A stretch of DNA of 64,000 bases from Peptacetobacter hiranonis (GCF_008151785.1 NZ_CP036523.1:1116001-1180000); one strand, 5' to 3'. Shown: positions 53,860-63,918, counted from the first letter of the stretch. Numbers and translations are program-made. Notes: generated from the letters alone by a model not told the origin.

Positions 53860-55626
53860 TTAATTATTAAATTGTGAGTTATATAAATTAGCGTAGAATC
53901 CATTTTCTTTCATAAGCTCATTATGGTTTCCACATTCTATTATATTTCCGTCTTTTAACACAAGAATTTTATCTGCATTTTTAATTGTAGATAATCTATG
54001 TGCTATTATGAAGCTTGTTCTACCTTCCATTAGGTAGTCCATAGCATCCTGTATATTTTTTTCAGTTTTTGTATCTATTGAGCTAGTAGCTTCGTCAAGT
54101 ATAAGAACTTTCGGATCTTTTAATATTGCTCTAGCTATTGTTAGAAGCTGTTTTTCACCTTGAGATATATTATCAGCTTCTTCATCTATTACAGTATCGT
54201 ATCCTTTTGGAAGTGTAGAGATGAATTCATCTGCATTTGCATATTTACAAGCTTGTTCAATTTCTTCATCGGTTGCATCAGGTTTTGAAAATCTTATGTT
54301 TTCTCTTATACTACCTGTGAATAACCAAGTATCCTGAAGAACCATTCCTATGTTATCTCTTAAAGTACGTCTATTGATGTTTATTGAATCAACTCCATCT
54401 ATTGCAATACTTCCACTGTTTGGATCATAAAATCTCATAAGCAGGTTGACTATTGTTGTCTTACCAGAACCTGTAGGTCCAACAATCGCAACAGTCTCAC
54501 CTTTTTTAGCATATAAAGATACTCCATGAAGTACTTCTTTTTTACCGTATCCAAATCTTATATCTTTGAATTCTACATTTCCGTCGAATACCATTTCTTT
54601 TCTTTCAACATCTGTTTCTTCTTCATATTCTATAAATTCATGAATTCTGTCCATTGCAGATAATGCCGACTGAATTTGAGATGATAACTGAGATACCTGT
54701 GTTAGCGGTTCATTTACCTGCCAGATAAATCTAACAAATGCCTGAAGCTGACCAACAGTTATCACACCACCTATTGCGTATATTGTTCCTATTACAGAAA
54801 CAACACCTATAGCAAGATAAGTAAGTAAAGATAAAAGAGGTGACATTAAATATGATAAGAATTGTGCTTTGTAAGCAGTTTCTCTTATGTTTTCGTTGAT
54901 TTTCTCAAATTTCTTTACAGATTCTTCTTGTTTACCAAAAAGAATTATTTCATTATATCCAGAAAAACTTTCTGTTACATTTGCACTAAGATCACCAAGT
55001 GCACGCTGATGAATATCGAAACTTTCTTGAGAAACTTTTGCTATCTTTTTGATGATAATATAAGAAATTGGAATTATAACTAGTACGCACAATGTCATAA
55101 CTAAATTTACTCTAAACATCATAAATATAGCAAAACAAACCATAAGTACACCACTTATTACATTCATAAATGTCTGCTGCATTGCATTTGAAATAGCATC
55201 TATGTCGTTTGTTATTCTACTCAGTATATCCCCTTTTGGATGAGAGTCAAGAGTTTTAACAGGAAGTGCGTTGATTTTTTCTATACAAGCATTTCTCAAA
55301 TCCTTCATTGTATCCTGGATAGAATTTGTTATACAAATCATACTTATCATCTGAGCAGCTGTTTTAACAGCGTATATAAATAGAAGTAAAATGATAATTT
55401 TTATGACATTTTCCATGTGGAAGCGAGCTCCTGGAACGCCTTTAGCTAAATCCGTTACATCTTTTAAGATACTGTTTGTAATCATCCCTTCAACGTTTGG
55501 AGAAGTTACCATTGCAGCGCATGTTACAACAAGCATAACTATTGAAATTATAAATCCTCTTCTGTAAGGTTTTAGATATTTTAATAGAGTATTTATAGAC
55601 TCAAATCTTTTAAGCTTCTTCGCCAT
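53860..55626 (-). CDS. ABC exporter half-transporter with consensus ATPase site
   Basis: A 588-residue protein: six membrane helices (about 20-330), then a nucleotide-binding domain. Walker A is VGPTGSGKTT, the signature is NISQGEKQLL, and Walker B is VLILDEATSSID with the catalytic Glu kept, followed by IIAHRLST. Its start overlaps the previous gene by 17 bp. With that partner it forms a heterodimer of the BmrC/BmrD or TM287/288 type, likely exporting drugs, lipids or peptides. The divergent MerR regulator suggests drug-induced expression. Confidence 0.92.
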   Translation of the reverse strand: MAKKLKRFESINTLLKYLKPYRRGFIISIVMLVVTCAAMVTSPNVEGMITNSILKDVTDLAKGVPGARFHMENVIKIIILLLFIYAVKTAAQMISMICITNSIQDTMKDLRNACIEKINALPVKTLDSHPKGDILSRITNDIDAISNAMQQTFMNVISGVLMVCFAIFMMFRVNLVMTLCVLVIIPISYIIIKKIAKVSQESFDIHQRALGDLSANVTESFSGYNEIILFGKQEESVKKFEKINENIRETAYKAQFLSYLMSPLLSLLTYLAIGVVSVIGTIYAIGGVITVGQLQAFVRFIWQVNEPLTQVSQLSSQIQSALSAMDRIHEFIEYEEETDVERKEMVFDGNVEFKDIRFGYGKKEVLHGVSLYAKKGETVAIVGPTGSGKTTIVNLLMRFYDPNSGSIAIDGVDSININRRTLRDNIGMVLQDTWLFTGSIRENIRFSKPDATDEEIEQACKYANADEFISTLPKGYDTVIDEEADNISQGEKQLLTIARAILKDPKVLILDEATSSIDTKTEKNIQDAMDYLMEGRTSFIIAHRLSTIKNADKILVLKDGNIIECGNHNELMKENGFYANLYNSQFNN

Positions 55627-57346
55627 AATCTATCGCCTCCTCTCCAATCTGTGACTCAGCAATATTTTTATAAAGAGGGCAGTTTTCCATAAGATCCTCG
55701 TGAGTCCCTACTGCTTCTAATTTACCGTGATTTAAAACTAAAATCTTATCTGCATCCATAATAGTAGAAATTCTCTGAGCTACTATGAACATTATCGAAT
55801 TCTTAGTAACGGGTTTTAATGCTTTTCTTAAAGCAGCATCTGTTTTGAAGTCTAGCGCAGAGAATGCATCGTCGAAAATGTATATATCTGGTTTTCTTAT
55901 TACAGCTCTTGCAATAGAAAGCCTCTGTTTCTGACCTCCAGATAAATTCGCAGCATTTTCTTCTATTACAGAATCAATACCATCTTCTTTACTTGCTACA
56001 AATTCTGTAGCCTGAGCTAATTCAAGTGCTTCCATTATTTCGTCATCTGTAGCATCAGCTTTACCAAAACATACATTACTTCTTATAGTTCCCTTGAATA
56101 AGAACGCCTTCTGAGCAACAAATCCTATTTTTTCTCTCCATCTTTCAACATCGAAGTCTTTTATATTTGTGTTGTTGTACATAATTTCTCCGCTTGTACA
56201 ATCAAAAAGACGAGGGATAAGTTTAGAAAGAGTACTCTTCCCAGAACCTGTGCTTCCTACTATTGCTATTGTCTGTCCTGTTTTAGCTTCAAAAGATATA
56301 CCATCTAATATCTTTTTACCATCTTTTTCATATCCTATATTATTGAAAGAAATAGTGTTTGTATCTTTGTCAACTATTTCGGTTTTAGGATCATTTATTA
56401 AAGAAAGCTCTTTATTAAGAACAGAATTAATTCTCTTTGCACTTACATTTGCTCTTGGGTACATCATAAATACTGTACAGAAGAACATCATAGACATCAT
56501 AGCGTGGAATAAATAGTCTAGGAAAGCAACCATTCTACCTACTTCTAGTGCGTTCTGACTTACAAGATTTGCTCCAAAGTAGAATATCCGGCATACAGCA
56601 ATATTCATAACTAAGAAGAATATTGGCTGAGTAAGCTGCATTATCATAAATAGGCTCTTAGAGTTTTTAGTGAAGAATTCATTAGTTTCTAAGAATTTTT
56701 CCTGTTCAGTGTGCTGTCTATTAAAAGCTCTGACAACTCTAACACCAGTAAGACTTTCTCTAGATATTCTGTTCATATCATCAAGTCCTGCCTGCTGTCT
56801 TTCAGATATAGGTCCTGTAACCTTTGCAACAAAGATAACACCGATAATTATTAGAGGTATAGTCGCAAATATTACAGAAAATAGCTGAACACTAGATCTG
56901 TAAGTAAGAAAAAGACTTGTAACTAGCATAACAGGGGTCATAAGTGCTGTTCTTAAAAGCACGTTTACGAATAACTGAATTTGGAATGCATCGTTGTTTA
57001 CTCTAGTTATAAGGCTCGCTATCTTAAATTTGTTGTATTCTTCATGTGAAAAGTGTTGTATCTTTTCATACATATCCTTTCTAATATCGTGTGTGATACT
57101 AGTTGAAATTTTGGAACAACAATAACCTAAAAGGATTGTTCCAGATACTCCAAGTATTGAAATTCCAGCCATCTTTAAACCTTCACCGTATAGATAAGCT
57201 TTGTTTCCTGTAGATACACCAAAGTCTATCATATCAGCTAATATTGTTGGAATTCCAAGCTCTGTAAGGACAAACCCGAATACAGAAATTATATTGATGC
57301 AAACTAGTAGTTTGTATTTTTTCATGTAATGTAAGATAAGTCTCAT
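55610..57346 (-). CDS. ABC exporter half-transporter with degenerate Walker B
   Basis: A 578-residue six-helix protein with an ATP-binding domain: Walker A VGSTGSGKST, signature NLSGGQKQRLS, and Walker B DIYIFDDAFSALD, where Asp replaces the catalytic Glu. One degenerate half-site is a hallmark of heterodimeric exporters; the partner downstream keeps the Glu. The final codons overlap the next gene start. The switch-loop His is also altered (IVAQRIST). It is the first gene of the operon and is transcribed from a MerR-type promoter. Confidence 0.92.
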   Translation of the reverse strand: MRLILHYMKKYKLLVCINIISVFGFVLTELGIPTILADMIDFGVSTGNKAYLYGEGLKMAGISILGVSGTILLGYCCSKISTSITHDIRKDMYEKIQHFSHEEYNKFKIASLITRVNNDAFQIQLFVNVLLRTALMTPVMLVTSLFLTYRSSVQLFSVIFATIPLIIIGVIFVAKVTGPISERQQAGLDDMNRISRESLTGVRVVRAFNRQHTEQEKFLETNEFFTKNSKSLFMIMQLTQPIFFLVMNIAVCRIFYFGANLVSQNALEVGRMVAFLDYLFHAMMSMMFFCTVFMMYPRANVSAKRINSVLNKELSLINDPKTEIVDKDTNTISFNNIGYEKDGKKILDGISFEAKTGQTIAIVGSTGSGKSTLSKLIPRLFDCTSGEIMYNNTNIKDFDVERWREKIGFVAQKAFLFKGTIRSNVCFGKADATDDEIMEALELAQATEFVASKEDGIDSVIEENAANLSGGQKQRLSIARAVIRKPDIYIFDDAFSALDFKTDAALRKALKPVTKNSIMFIVAQRISTIMDADKILVLNHGKLEAVGTHEDLMENCPLYKNIAESQIGEEAIDYGEEA

Positions 57347-57389
57347 AGCATCATTCCTTTCTTAAAATATTAAATTGTCTAATTATTAT

Positions 57390-57418
57390 GTTATAGTATA
57401 AGGTTACTTTATAGTCAA
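57390..57418 (-). promoter_or_regulatory. Promoter and dyad operator of the ABC exporter (MerR-type candidate)
   Basis: On the minus strand TTGACT (complement of 57413-57418) and TATAAC (complement of 57390-57395) are separated by 17 bp. The spacer is an imperfect palindrome at 57397-57413 (TATAAGGTTACTTTATA, three mismatched positions). MerR activators bind such spacers. The rest of the 311-bp divergent region is AT-rich and holds no gene. Confidence 0.65.
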
Positions 57419-57657
57419 TAGTAAATTAGTCAATTTTATAATAGATTAAAATAGTATTTAATATCGTTGAAATATCAATATTTTTATAAATATTTTATTG
57501 CTTATTGATTATGTTTAAAATATATTGTAGTATAAAAATAAGCATAAAAAAATAAATTTTTCTGTTGTATTTTAGATAAATTTCAAAAAATATTTTAAAG
57601 TGATTAGATAAATTAAAAGTAATTGTATAAATTATATAAATAAAAGGAGTTGATTTT

Positions 57658-58497
57658 GTGAGTAAAGAAAAATTTCTAACTACAGGAGAGTTCGCAGCTC
57701 TATGTGATGTTCCTAAACACGTATTATTCTACTATGATGAGATAGATCTTTTTAAACCTGCATTTTGTGATGAAAAAGGATATAGATATTATTCGTATTT
57801 CCAATATGATACATTTATGATGATAAACACGCTTAAAACTCTTAAAATGAGTTTAGATGATATAAAGATTTATATGGAAAAGAGAAATCCAGATATTTTT
57901 ATGGATTTATTAAATGAAAAGGAAAAAGAGATAAACAAAACTATAAAACATTTAAAGAAATTAAAAAAACATATAGAAGTTCAGAAATTTGTAGCAGAAG
58001 CTGGAATGGAATATTCTAGGCCAGAATATAAAGAAGAAAATATTTTTATTGAGGAATTAGATGAGGTAAATCTTCTTTTGAGCGGAAATTCAAACGATGC
58101 TATTAATACCAGTTTCAGCGAATTTGTTATCGAGTATGCAAAGTTTTTAAAGAGCAATAACTTATCTGCTCACCAAAAAATTGGGACAATGTTTCAGTCT
58201 GATTTATTAAAACTAACTGATACAAATACAAATTCAGAATTTACTTATTTATATACTTACACTAATAAGAAGAAAGGAAAAAATATATACACAAGAAAAA
58301 AAGGAAAATACTTATCAGGAATACATATTGGTCCATATGAAAAATTAGACGAAACTTATAAATCTATTTTGGATTATGTAGATGAGAATAATATAAAACT
58401 AGGTAAATTTGTATATGAGGAATATCTAATTACAGATTTATCAGTTTCAGACCCAGAGCAATATGTTACTAAGATAATATTTGAAATCAAAGAATAG
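57658..58497 (+). CDS. MerR-family regulator with effector-binding domain
   Basis: A 279-residue activator. The N-terminal MerR DNA-binding domain ([27 protein letters not shown], then [20 protein letters not shown]) is followed by a coiled-coil helix (about 95-120) and a C-terminal GyrI-like effector module (about 130-279, [20 protein letters not shown]). It probably senses a hydrophobic cation and activates the divergent exporter by twisting its promoter. The start is GTG after AAAGGAG. Confidence 0.9.
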   Translation: MSKEKFLTTGEFAALCDVPKHVLFYYDEIDLFKPAFCDEKGYRYYSYFQYDTFMMINTLKTLKMSLDDIKIYMEKRNPDIFMDLLNEKEKEINKTIKHLKKLKKHIEVQKFVAEAGMEYSRPEYKEENIFIEELDEVNLLLSGNSNDAINTSFSEFVIEYAKFLKSNNLSAHQKIGTMFQSDLLKLTDTNTNSEFTYLYTYTNKKKGKNIYTRKKGKYLSGIHIGPYEKLDETYKSILDYVDENNIKLGKFVYEEYLITDLSVSDPEQYVTKIIFEIKE

Positions 58498-58506
58498 ACT
58501 AAAAAG

Positions 58507-58529
58507 GCTGCTGCAAAGTTTGCAACAGC
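58507..58529. terminator. Bidirectional terminator between convergent genes
   Basis: GCTGCTGCAAA/TTTGCAACAGC stem with T-runs on both sides, between the MerR stop (58497) and the stop at 58537. Confidence 0.88.
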
Positions 58530-58536
58530 TTTTTTC

Positions 58537-59754
58537 CTATTTATTTCCTTTTATAAATATTGGTGACTCTATATCTAATGAATCAAAATCTGCTTCATAT
58601 ACTACTTTATTTTTTTCTATATCAAATATTTTCAATACAGATGTATTCATTCCAGAAATATTTACTTCATTTCCACCTGTAGAATCAGCATTTCTAAGAA
58701 GATTAGTCTTAACTGCTGAAATATAGTATATCTTACCATCTAAAAGCATCATTCTTGAATCATCAGCAGTACTACCTACAAATCTATTGTTGTATCTTCT
58801 TTGAGCCATGATACTATCAATTTCTAAATTAAGCTTTTCTTTCTTTTCTAGCTTCAAAGTTTCTAAATCATAAGTGATTTTGTACAGATGTTTATCTTTT
58901 GCGTTTCCAGTGTATATGATAAACTTATCATTAGTATTTTCATAAAGGAACATAGTATCTATATATTCAAATCCGTCATTAATTTCTATTCCTCTTAATG
59001 GAAGAGGTTTTAAGAATTTATTAGATTTAAAATCATATCTAAGTAGAGAGTTTGATACTATATCTCCTTCTTGTGCACTTATGTTTCTCATCAATATGTA
59101 TATATATTTATCGTTTGAATTCCAGCTCTGTACAAATAGATTTGGAGATAAATCTGCAGTTTCTTTAAATGTATTTAATATTTTGTAACTTTCTTTATCA
59201 AAATCAAGAGAAACTACAGATACAAGCTCCTGATCTGATGAAACTAATGCGTAGAATTTACCGTCTTTTTCTATAAAATTAGTTAAGTGTGATATAGTCT
59301 GTGTATCTTTTTCTTTTATAGGAATTTTTTTGTCTACGGTAGATCCAGACTTTTTATCGTATATTTTAGCAACTAGAGAAGATTTTTCATCCTCTATTCT
59401 CTGTGATAAGAAGTAGATTTTATCTCCTACTGCTAAATCATATGTATCAAATATATTTTTCTTAGTTAAATCCATATACTCTTTTAGCCCTATGTCTGAG
59501 CTTAAAAAGTTTCTTGTCAAGAAATGCTTTCCGTATTCTATCTTCTTACCGTCTTTGCCAAATATAGCAAATCTTGTTCTTCCTGTTATATTTTTCTGAG
59601 ATACTAGTGAAATATCTTCCATCTCCTTAATATCTCCTGTCTGAGATATAGGTTTCATAACCTGACTTGAACTAATTTCAAATCCAGCAGTTATTGCAAC
59701 CATTGCTACGAGAACAGAAGATAGTATCATTTTCCGTCGTTTTGTAATTTTCAT
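58537..59754 (-). CDS. Exported protein partner of the ABC cluster (second)
   Basis: A 405-residue protein with an N-terminal membrane anchor (about 10-28) and a large extracytoplasmic, beta-rich domain made of repeated hydrophobic strands separated by Asp/Gly/Lys turns (for example GKDGKKIEYGKHFL; DKIYFLSQRIEDEKSS; DGKFYALVSSDQEL). This looks like a beta-propeller. It is a distant paralogue of the protein at 60539 with the same gene position after a permease. No enzyme motifs seen. It probably works with the adjacent ABC permease at the membrane surface. It is the last gene of the cluster. Confidence 0.7.
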   Translation of the reverse strand: MKITKRRKMILSSVLVAMVAITAGFEISSSQVMKPISQTGDIKEMEDISLVSQKNITGRTRFAIFGKDGKKIEYGKHFLTRNFLSSDIGLKEYMDLTKKNIFDTYDLAVGDKIYFLSQRIEDEKSSLVAKIYDKKSGSTVDKKIPIKEKDTQTISHLTNFIEKDGKFYALVSSDQELVSVVSLDFDKESYKILNTFKETADLSPNLFVQSWNSNDKYIYILMRNISAQEGDIVSNSLLRYDFKSNKFLKPLPLRGIEINDGFEYIDTMFLYENTNDKFIIYTGNAKDKHLYKITYDLETLKLEKKEKLNLEIDSIMAQRRYNNRFVGSTADDSRMMLLDGKIYYISAVKTNLLRNADSTGGNEVNISGMNTSVLKIFDIEKNKVVYEADFDSLDIESPIFIKGNK

Positions 59755-59766
59755 CGTTCTGCCCTC

Positions 59767-60555
59767 CTAAAACTCTAATCTTTGTAGAATATATTTAGAA
59801 GCAAAATATCCTACTACTATCGAAATAACAGCCATATATATGACTTCTGTTTCATATACTAATATGAAAGACATAAACAGCATAAATACGAATAAGCTTA
59901 TACTTACAACAACAGAGATAAATTTTGCAAATCCGCTTTTGTACATACAAAATCTATTTATTAAAAATGCAAGTGCTATTAAAGATGTATTTGCTGCAAC
60001 AATTAGCACATCTGTAACTAAAAAGTTTCTAAATGTCATAGGCATATAGATTGCTGTTGCTAAACTTGAGTGCATCATAGCAGTAAATGGATTCATAAAC
60101 ACTCCACCATTCATAACAAATGGAGCTACTAGACAAACTAGTATTGTAATTGCTATGAATAGGATTAAGTTCATATAGAACATAGTAACTGCATTTAAGA
60201 ATTTTACTATAAATATATGATGTCTTTCCTGAGGAAGCATCATTATTGTGTATATGCTCTTATGTCCCGATGTGTACTCTCTCATCCATATAAAAGCTGC
60301 ATAAACAACACTTACCGCAAGTATTGTAATTCCAAATCTTTGCATATCAAGTATTGTAACCACTGTTGTCCCAGTTCCTAAATCTAATCCAGCTGTTGAT
60401 ACATCCACATATAATTTATTGTATTTTACAATCGATACTATATACGATGCTATCCAGATCAAACTCTGTACAACAGCTACAATCATATAATCGTGCTTAC
60501 TTTTTCTAAGCTCATTACCGAAAAGATACAGTATATTATTACTCATTATATCCAT
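59767..60555 (-). CDS. ABC-2 type permease (second of the GntR cluster)
   Basis: A 262-residue permease with six predicted helices, beginning MDIMSNNILYLFGNELRKSKHDYMI. The TSGHKSIYTIMMLPQERHHIFIVK coupling segment is shared with the other permease in the cluster (NGSHKNIYTYMMIPGNKMKIYAAK). An alternative ATG four codons on (MSNNIL) also fits. It overlaps the upstream gene by 17 bp, so it is translationally coupled. Confidence 0.78.
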   Translation of the reverse strand: MDIMSNNILYLFGNELRKSKHDYMIVAVVQSLIWIASYIVSIVKYNKLYVDVSTAGLDLGTGTTVVTILDMQRFGITILAVSVVYAAFIWMREYTSGHKSIYTIMMLPQERHHIFIVKFLNAVTMFYMNLILFIAITILVCLVAPFVMNGGVFMNPFTAMMHSSLATAIYMPMTFRNFLVTDVLIVAANTSLIALAFLINRFCMYKSGFAKFISVVVSISLFVFMLFMSFILVYETEVIYMAVISIVVGYFASKYILQRLEF

Positions 60556-61831
60556 CTCCTTTCAGTTTAAAATCTACATTGTTAGTGTAATTTGTACCTG
60601 TATTAGTTACCTTCCCTTCAAATTTCATCTTTCCAGAATCTCTATCTAATATTCTGAAAAGTACCGGAGATGACACTCCAGAAATAGTAGGTTCATTAGG
60701 ATTTGTTAGATATGTTTCTGAAATAATATAAACTAAATTTTTCCCATCTATGTATATACTTTTGATTGGAAAATCGTAATCAGTTGTTTTATTATTAGTT
60801 TTATGTTCACTGTAATTTTTTATAGCCATAGTTTCTAAGTCTACATCAAAAGAATTTATTAAGTATTCATCTAACTTTTTTCCGTCCTTGTACGATAAAA
60901 CGTTCCGCAGACTAAGCATTCCATTATTTATTGAATAACCAAAACTATCTCCTAGTTTAAAATCAGTTCTTTCAACTGATGAGTAGTTTTTCTTAGCTAA
61001 ATCGTATTTTAAGAATACTACTCTTTCTTCTTTTTCATTTTCTGGATTGTAGTCCTCTGCAAGATACACTATTTTTCCATTATCCATAAATGTATCGTAT
61101 ATCGACATTCCATCTGCGCCAACACCTTTATAATTAAACTTGCTTTCAGTAGTTACATCTAAAGTTTCTGGATTTATTTTTAGTACTTCAAACTGTGTAC
61201 TTGAATCATCCATTACATAACTTATAAATGCAAATATATTTCCATCTTTTCTAAATGCGTAGTTTAAGCTAGGGTTAAATCCCTCTCCTAACTCTTCCAT
61301 CGGATTTTTTACTTTACCAGACTTGATACTTCTATTTAAGTTAATCATAGTCTTTTCGTACTTTGTAGAATCTATCTCTGCAATAGATGTCTGATTTTCA
61401 CTTTCTGCAACATTCATATTCTTTTCAGGTATATATTTTTCGTTCTTAGCTTTTAATATAACCAATTTATTTACAAAATCATCTGTTGTACTAGAAACTT
61501 CTGGAAACTCTTGATAAAGTCCTACATATGCTATCATGTCATGAGGATCTTTTCCAACTTTTGTTATTATCGCATCCTGTGTATCAGAAGATTGCTTTAA
61601 TAGCTCAACTTTTGATACAACTCCATTTTTACCAATAGCATATTTTACTTTTGAATGTTTTCCATTTGTTCCTTCTAATTCGGCATATATTCCATTCATA
61701 TCTTTTAAATTACCCTTGATTGCCGAAATATTTAAAGTATTGTGTCCTTCTTTTGCAAACATAAGCATAAAAGCTGCTATAGATGCAATTATTCCGACGG
61801 GTATTATTTTTGATTTTAATTTTAATTTCAT
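60539..61831 (-). CDS. Exported protein partner of the ABC cluster (first)
   Basis: A 430-residue protein with an N-terminal membrane helix (about 8-25) and a beta-rich outer domain, for example SKVKYAIGKNGVVSKVELL, KIVYLAEDYNPENEKEERVVF and GKNLVYIISETYL. It shares layout with the protein at 58537. Its frame ends after overlapping the following permease start. Role unknown. Pairing of a permease with such a large exported domain occurs twice in tandem here. Confidence 0.7.
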   Translation of the reverse strand: MKLKLKSKIIPVGIIASIAAFMLMFAKEGHNTLNISAIKGNLKDMNGIYAELEGTNGKHSKVKYAIGKNGVVSKVELLKQSSDTQDAIITKVGKDPHDMIAYVGLYQEFPEVSSTTDDFVNKLVILKAKNEKYIPEKNMNVAESENQTSIAEIDSTKYEKTMINLNRSIKSGKVKNPMEELGEGFNPSLNYAFRKDGNIFAFISYVMDDSSTQFEVLKINPETLDVTTESKFNYKGVGADGMSIYDTFMDNGKIVYLAEDYNPENEKEERVVFLKYDLAKKNYSSVERTDFKLGDSFGYSINNGMLSLRNVLSYKDGKKLDEYLINSFDVDLETMAIKNYSEHKTNNKTTDYDFPIKSIYIDGKNLVYIISETYLTNPNEPTISGVSSPVLFRILDRDSGKMKFEGKVTNTGTNYTNNVDFKLKGDGYNE

Positions 61832-61843
61832 AATATCCCTCCT

Positions 61844-62677
61844 TTACACGCTCATTTTTCTATTAGAAAGAAAATATGAAATCGCTGTGCATATTATCAA
61901 AACAATAACAGCTATTATAATATTTGCAACAATTATGTTATCAGTTATTCCCATATTTAATAGTGCCTGATAAACTTTAGAACTTGCATTCCCTGTATTT
62001 ATTCCTAAAATAGATGCAACAAATACAAATATTCCTAAAACAGCAAATCCTACAGTTTTGTTTTTCATACTCATAATTATTATCATAAGTGTAGATATTA
62101 CAGTTATTCCTACAAATACATAAAGTATATTTTCTATTAGGAAATCTACTTTATTTGAGCAAACAAATAATGTATCAGATGCAAATGAAAGATCTGAGTT
62201 AAATGACGAATCTATTAAGTTACACTTTGATGCAAATGTTGCATTAAATATTAACTTTGATATAAATAATGCTATTGTTTCAAAAATCATAACCATATAT
62301 ACAAAAAATAATGAGTTCATCATTTTTGCTGCATAGATTTTCATCTTGTTTCCTGGAATCATCATATAAGTGTATATATTTTTATGGCTTCCATTCCAAT
62401 CTTTTAACCATATTGCAGCTGTGTATAAAATAGCTCCCATTACGCCTAAAGATAATAAAAGATGAATAACCATGTTTCCTTCAAGAATCATAGCCCCATA
62501 AAATACTCCGCCGATTTGATTTCTATACATTTCTGTTAAATTGTATGTAGTAGCTGACATATAAATGTAGTATCCGTTAACAGCTATGATAGATACCAAT
62601 ACTGTGGCACAGTATATAGAATAGAACTTTAGATTCTTTCTTAGCTCTATATTTGAAAGTGCCAGTATTTTACTCAT
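61844..62677 (-). CDS. ABC-2 type permease (first of the GntR cluster)
   Basis: A 277-residue six-helix permease, MSKILALSNIELRKNLKFYS at the N-terminus, with the coupling segment WNGSHKNIYTYMMIPGNK after helix 3. The start overlaps the ATPase stop by eight bases. A cysteine-containing stretch (FASKCNLIDSSFNSDLSFASD) lies in the outer loop between helices 4 and 5. Confidence 0.78.
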   Translation of the reverse strand: MSKILALSNIELRKNLKFYSIYCATVLVSIIAVNGYYIYMSATTYNLTEMYRNQIGGVFYGAMILEGNMVIHLLLSLGVMGAILYTAAIWLKDWNGSHKNIYTYMMIPGNKMKIYAAKMMNSLFFVYMVMIFETIALFISKLIFNATFASKCNLIDSSFNSDLSFASDTLFVCSNKVDFLIENILYVFVGITVISTLMIIIMSMKNKTVGFAVLGIFVFVASILGINTGNASSKVYQALLNMGITDNIIVANIIIAVIVLIICTAISYFLSNRKMSV

Positions 62678-63386
62678 TTTGATATACCTCCCTCATCTTT
62701 TCAAGAATTGATAGGTTTTCTCTTTCTCTAAGTTCTTCTGCATTTATGTTCATTACTAATTTTCCTTCATCTATGAAGATTACATCATCTACTATGTTTT
62801 CTATGTCTGATATTTCGTGAGTAGTGATTACAATAGCCTGATCTTCATTCATGTATTCCGGTATTAAACTTATAAACTCTTCTCTTTTGAAGAAGTCTAT
62901 TCCTGAGAATGGTTCATCTAATAATAGATACTCTGGCTTCTGAGCAAATCCTATTATTAGTTTTACTCTAGCTATGTTCCCTTTTGATAGGTTATCTATT
63001 ATATCTTCTTCATTTAATCCGAATATTTTTAGCATTTCCTCTGCCATTTCAGAGTCCCAGTTTTTGTAGAATACTTCCATAAACTCGAACATTTCTGATA
63101 TTTTTGTGTTTGCGAAGTGTATGTTTATATCTGGAACAAATGCAACCTTGTTGTAGCTATTCTGGTTGAATTTTTCACCATCGACAAGCACTTCTCCTGA
63201 GTCTGGTTTGATAAGTCCAGCCATTATTTTCATAACTGTTGTTTTACCAACACCATTTATTCCAAGTAAGGTTGTTACCTTACCTTTTTCTATATTGAAA
63301 CTTACATCATCTAGAGCTTTGAATTTTTTGTATTTTATTCCACTCAGCTTTCTAAATGATCTGCTGACATTTTTTACTTCTAACAT
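62670..63386 (-). CDS. ABC transporter ATP-binding protein, YtrB-like
   Basis: A 238-residue ATPase. Walker A is LGINGVGKTT, the signature is LSKGNIARVKLI, Walker B is YLLLDEPFSGID, then ITTHEISDIEN. The frame opens nine codons further upstream, but GAGGAGG sits directly before the ATG at 63386 (MLEVKNVSRSFRK), the start used. With two permeases and a GntR regulator of YtrA type, the cluster resembles ytrABCDEF of Bacillus, which responds to wall-active antibiotics. That analogy is inference. Confidence 0.88.
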   Translation of the reverse strand: MLEVKNVSRSFRKLSGIKYKKFKALDDVSFNIEKGKVTTLLGINGVGKTTVMKIMAGLIKPDSGEVLVDGEKFNQNSYNKVAFVPDINIHFANTKISEMFEFMEVFYKNWDSEMAEEMLKIFGLNEEDIIDNLSKGNIARVKLIIGFAQKPEYLLLDEPFSGIDFFKREEFISLIPEYMNEDQAIVITTHEISDIENIVDDVIFIDEGKLVMNINAEELRERENLSILEKMREVYQNE

Positions 63387-63464
63387 TTTGTCCTCCTCTT
63401 CTGCCATAATCAATAGCTCTTAAAAAATAGATTGGCAAAATTTTTATACGAATTTTAGTTATTT

Positions 63465-63824
63465 TTAGTCGTAAAATCTTTCTATTAATTTTATTATTTC
63501 TTCTTTTTCAACCTTTATTGATTTCATATCCTTGATAAATTTTTCAAGAGATTCGTTAACCATCTCAGCCTTTAGAGATGCTATTATCTCTGGGTTTGAT
63601 GTTATTCTGCTCTGATGGTTTCCAAATGTTGTTATTAATTCCATATCGCCCATCTCCTTATATGCTTTCTGTACTGTGTTAAGATTTACTTTTAAACTTG
63701 ATGCCATTTCCCTTCTTGATGGAATCTCATCTCCTGGCATTAATTCCCCTATTATTATTCTTCTTTTTATATTTTTTATTATCTGTAAATATATAGGAGA
63801 GCTTGAGTCTATTTCGAAATACAT
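63465..63824 (-). CDS. GntR-family repressor, YtrA type
   Basis: A 119-residue regulator with a winged helix (FEIDSSSPIYLQIIKNIKRRI, PSRREMASSLKVNLNTVQKAY) and a short C-terminal tail, the YtrA subclass that dimerises without a large effector domain. The start is the ATG at 63824 after AAAGGAG; a 13-codon extension upstream lacks a ribosome site and lies in the operator. It opens the ABC cluster and probably represses it. Confidence 0.9.
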   Translation of the reverse strand: MYFEIDSSSPIYLQIIKNIKRRIIIGELMPGDEIPSRREMASSLKVNLNTVQKAYKEMGDMELITTFGNHQSRITSNPEIIASLKAEMVNESLEKFIKDMKSIKVEKEEIIKLIERFYD

Positions 63825-63841
63825 AAATTCTCCTTTCCGAG

Positions 63842-63918
63842 GTGTACTATTTATGTGGTACACTTCTTATAAAAAATTTTTTCCTCATTTGGCTAGCGTA
63901 TTATCTGTGTAGTACACA
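63842..63918 (-). promoter_or_regulatory. Two GTGTA/TACAC operators of the GntR cluster
   Basis: The first dyad GTGTAC..GTACAC lies at 63842-63863 in the leader just before the ATG, with a ten-base spacer. The second, compact palindrome GTGTAGTACAC, lies at 63907-63917. On the minus strand TAATAC follows the second site, with TTTACC 18 bp upstream, so the compact site sits between -35 and -10. This is the pattern of an autorepressed YtrA operon. Confidence 0.75.
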
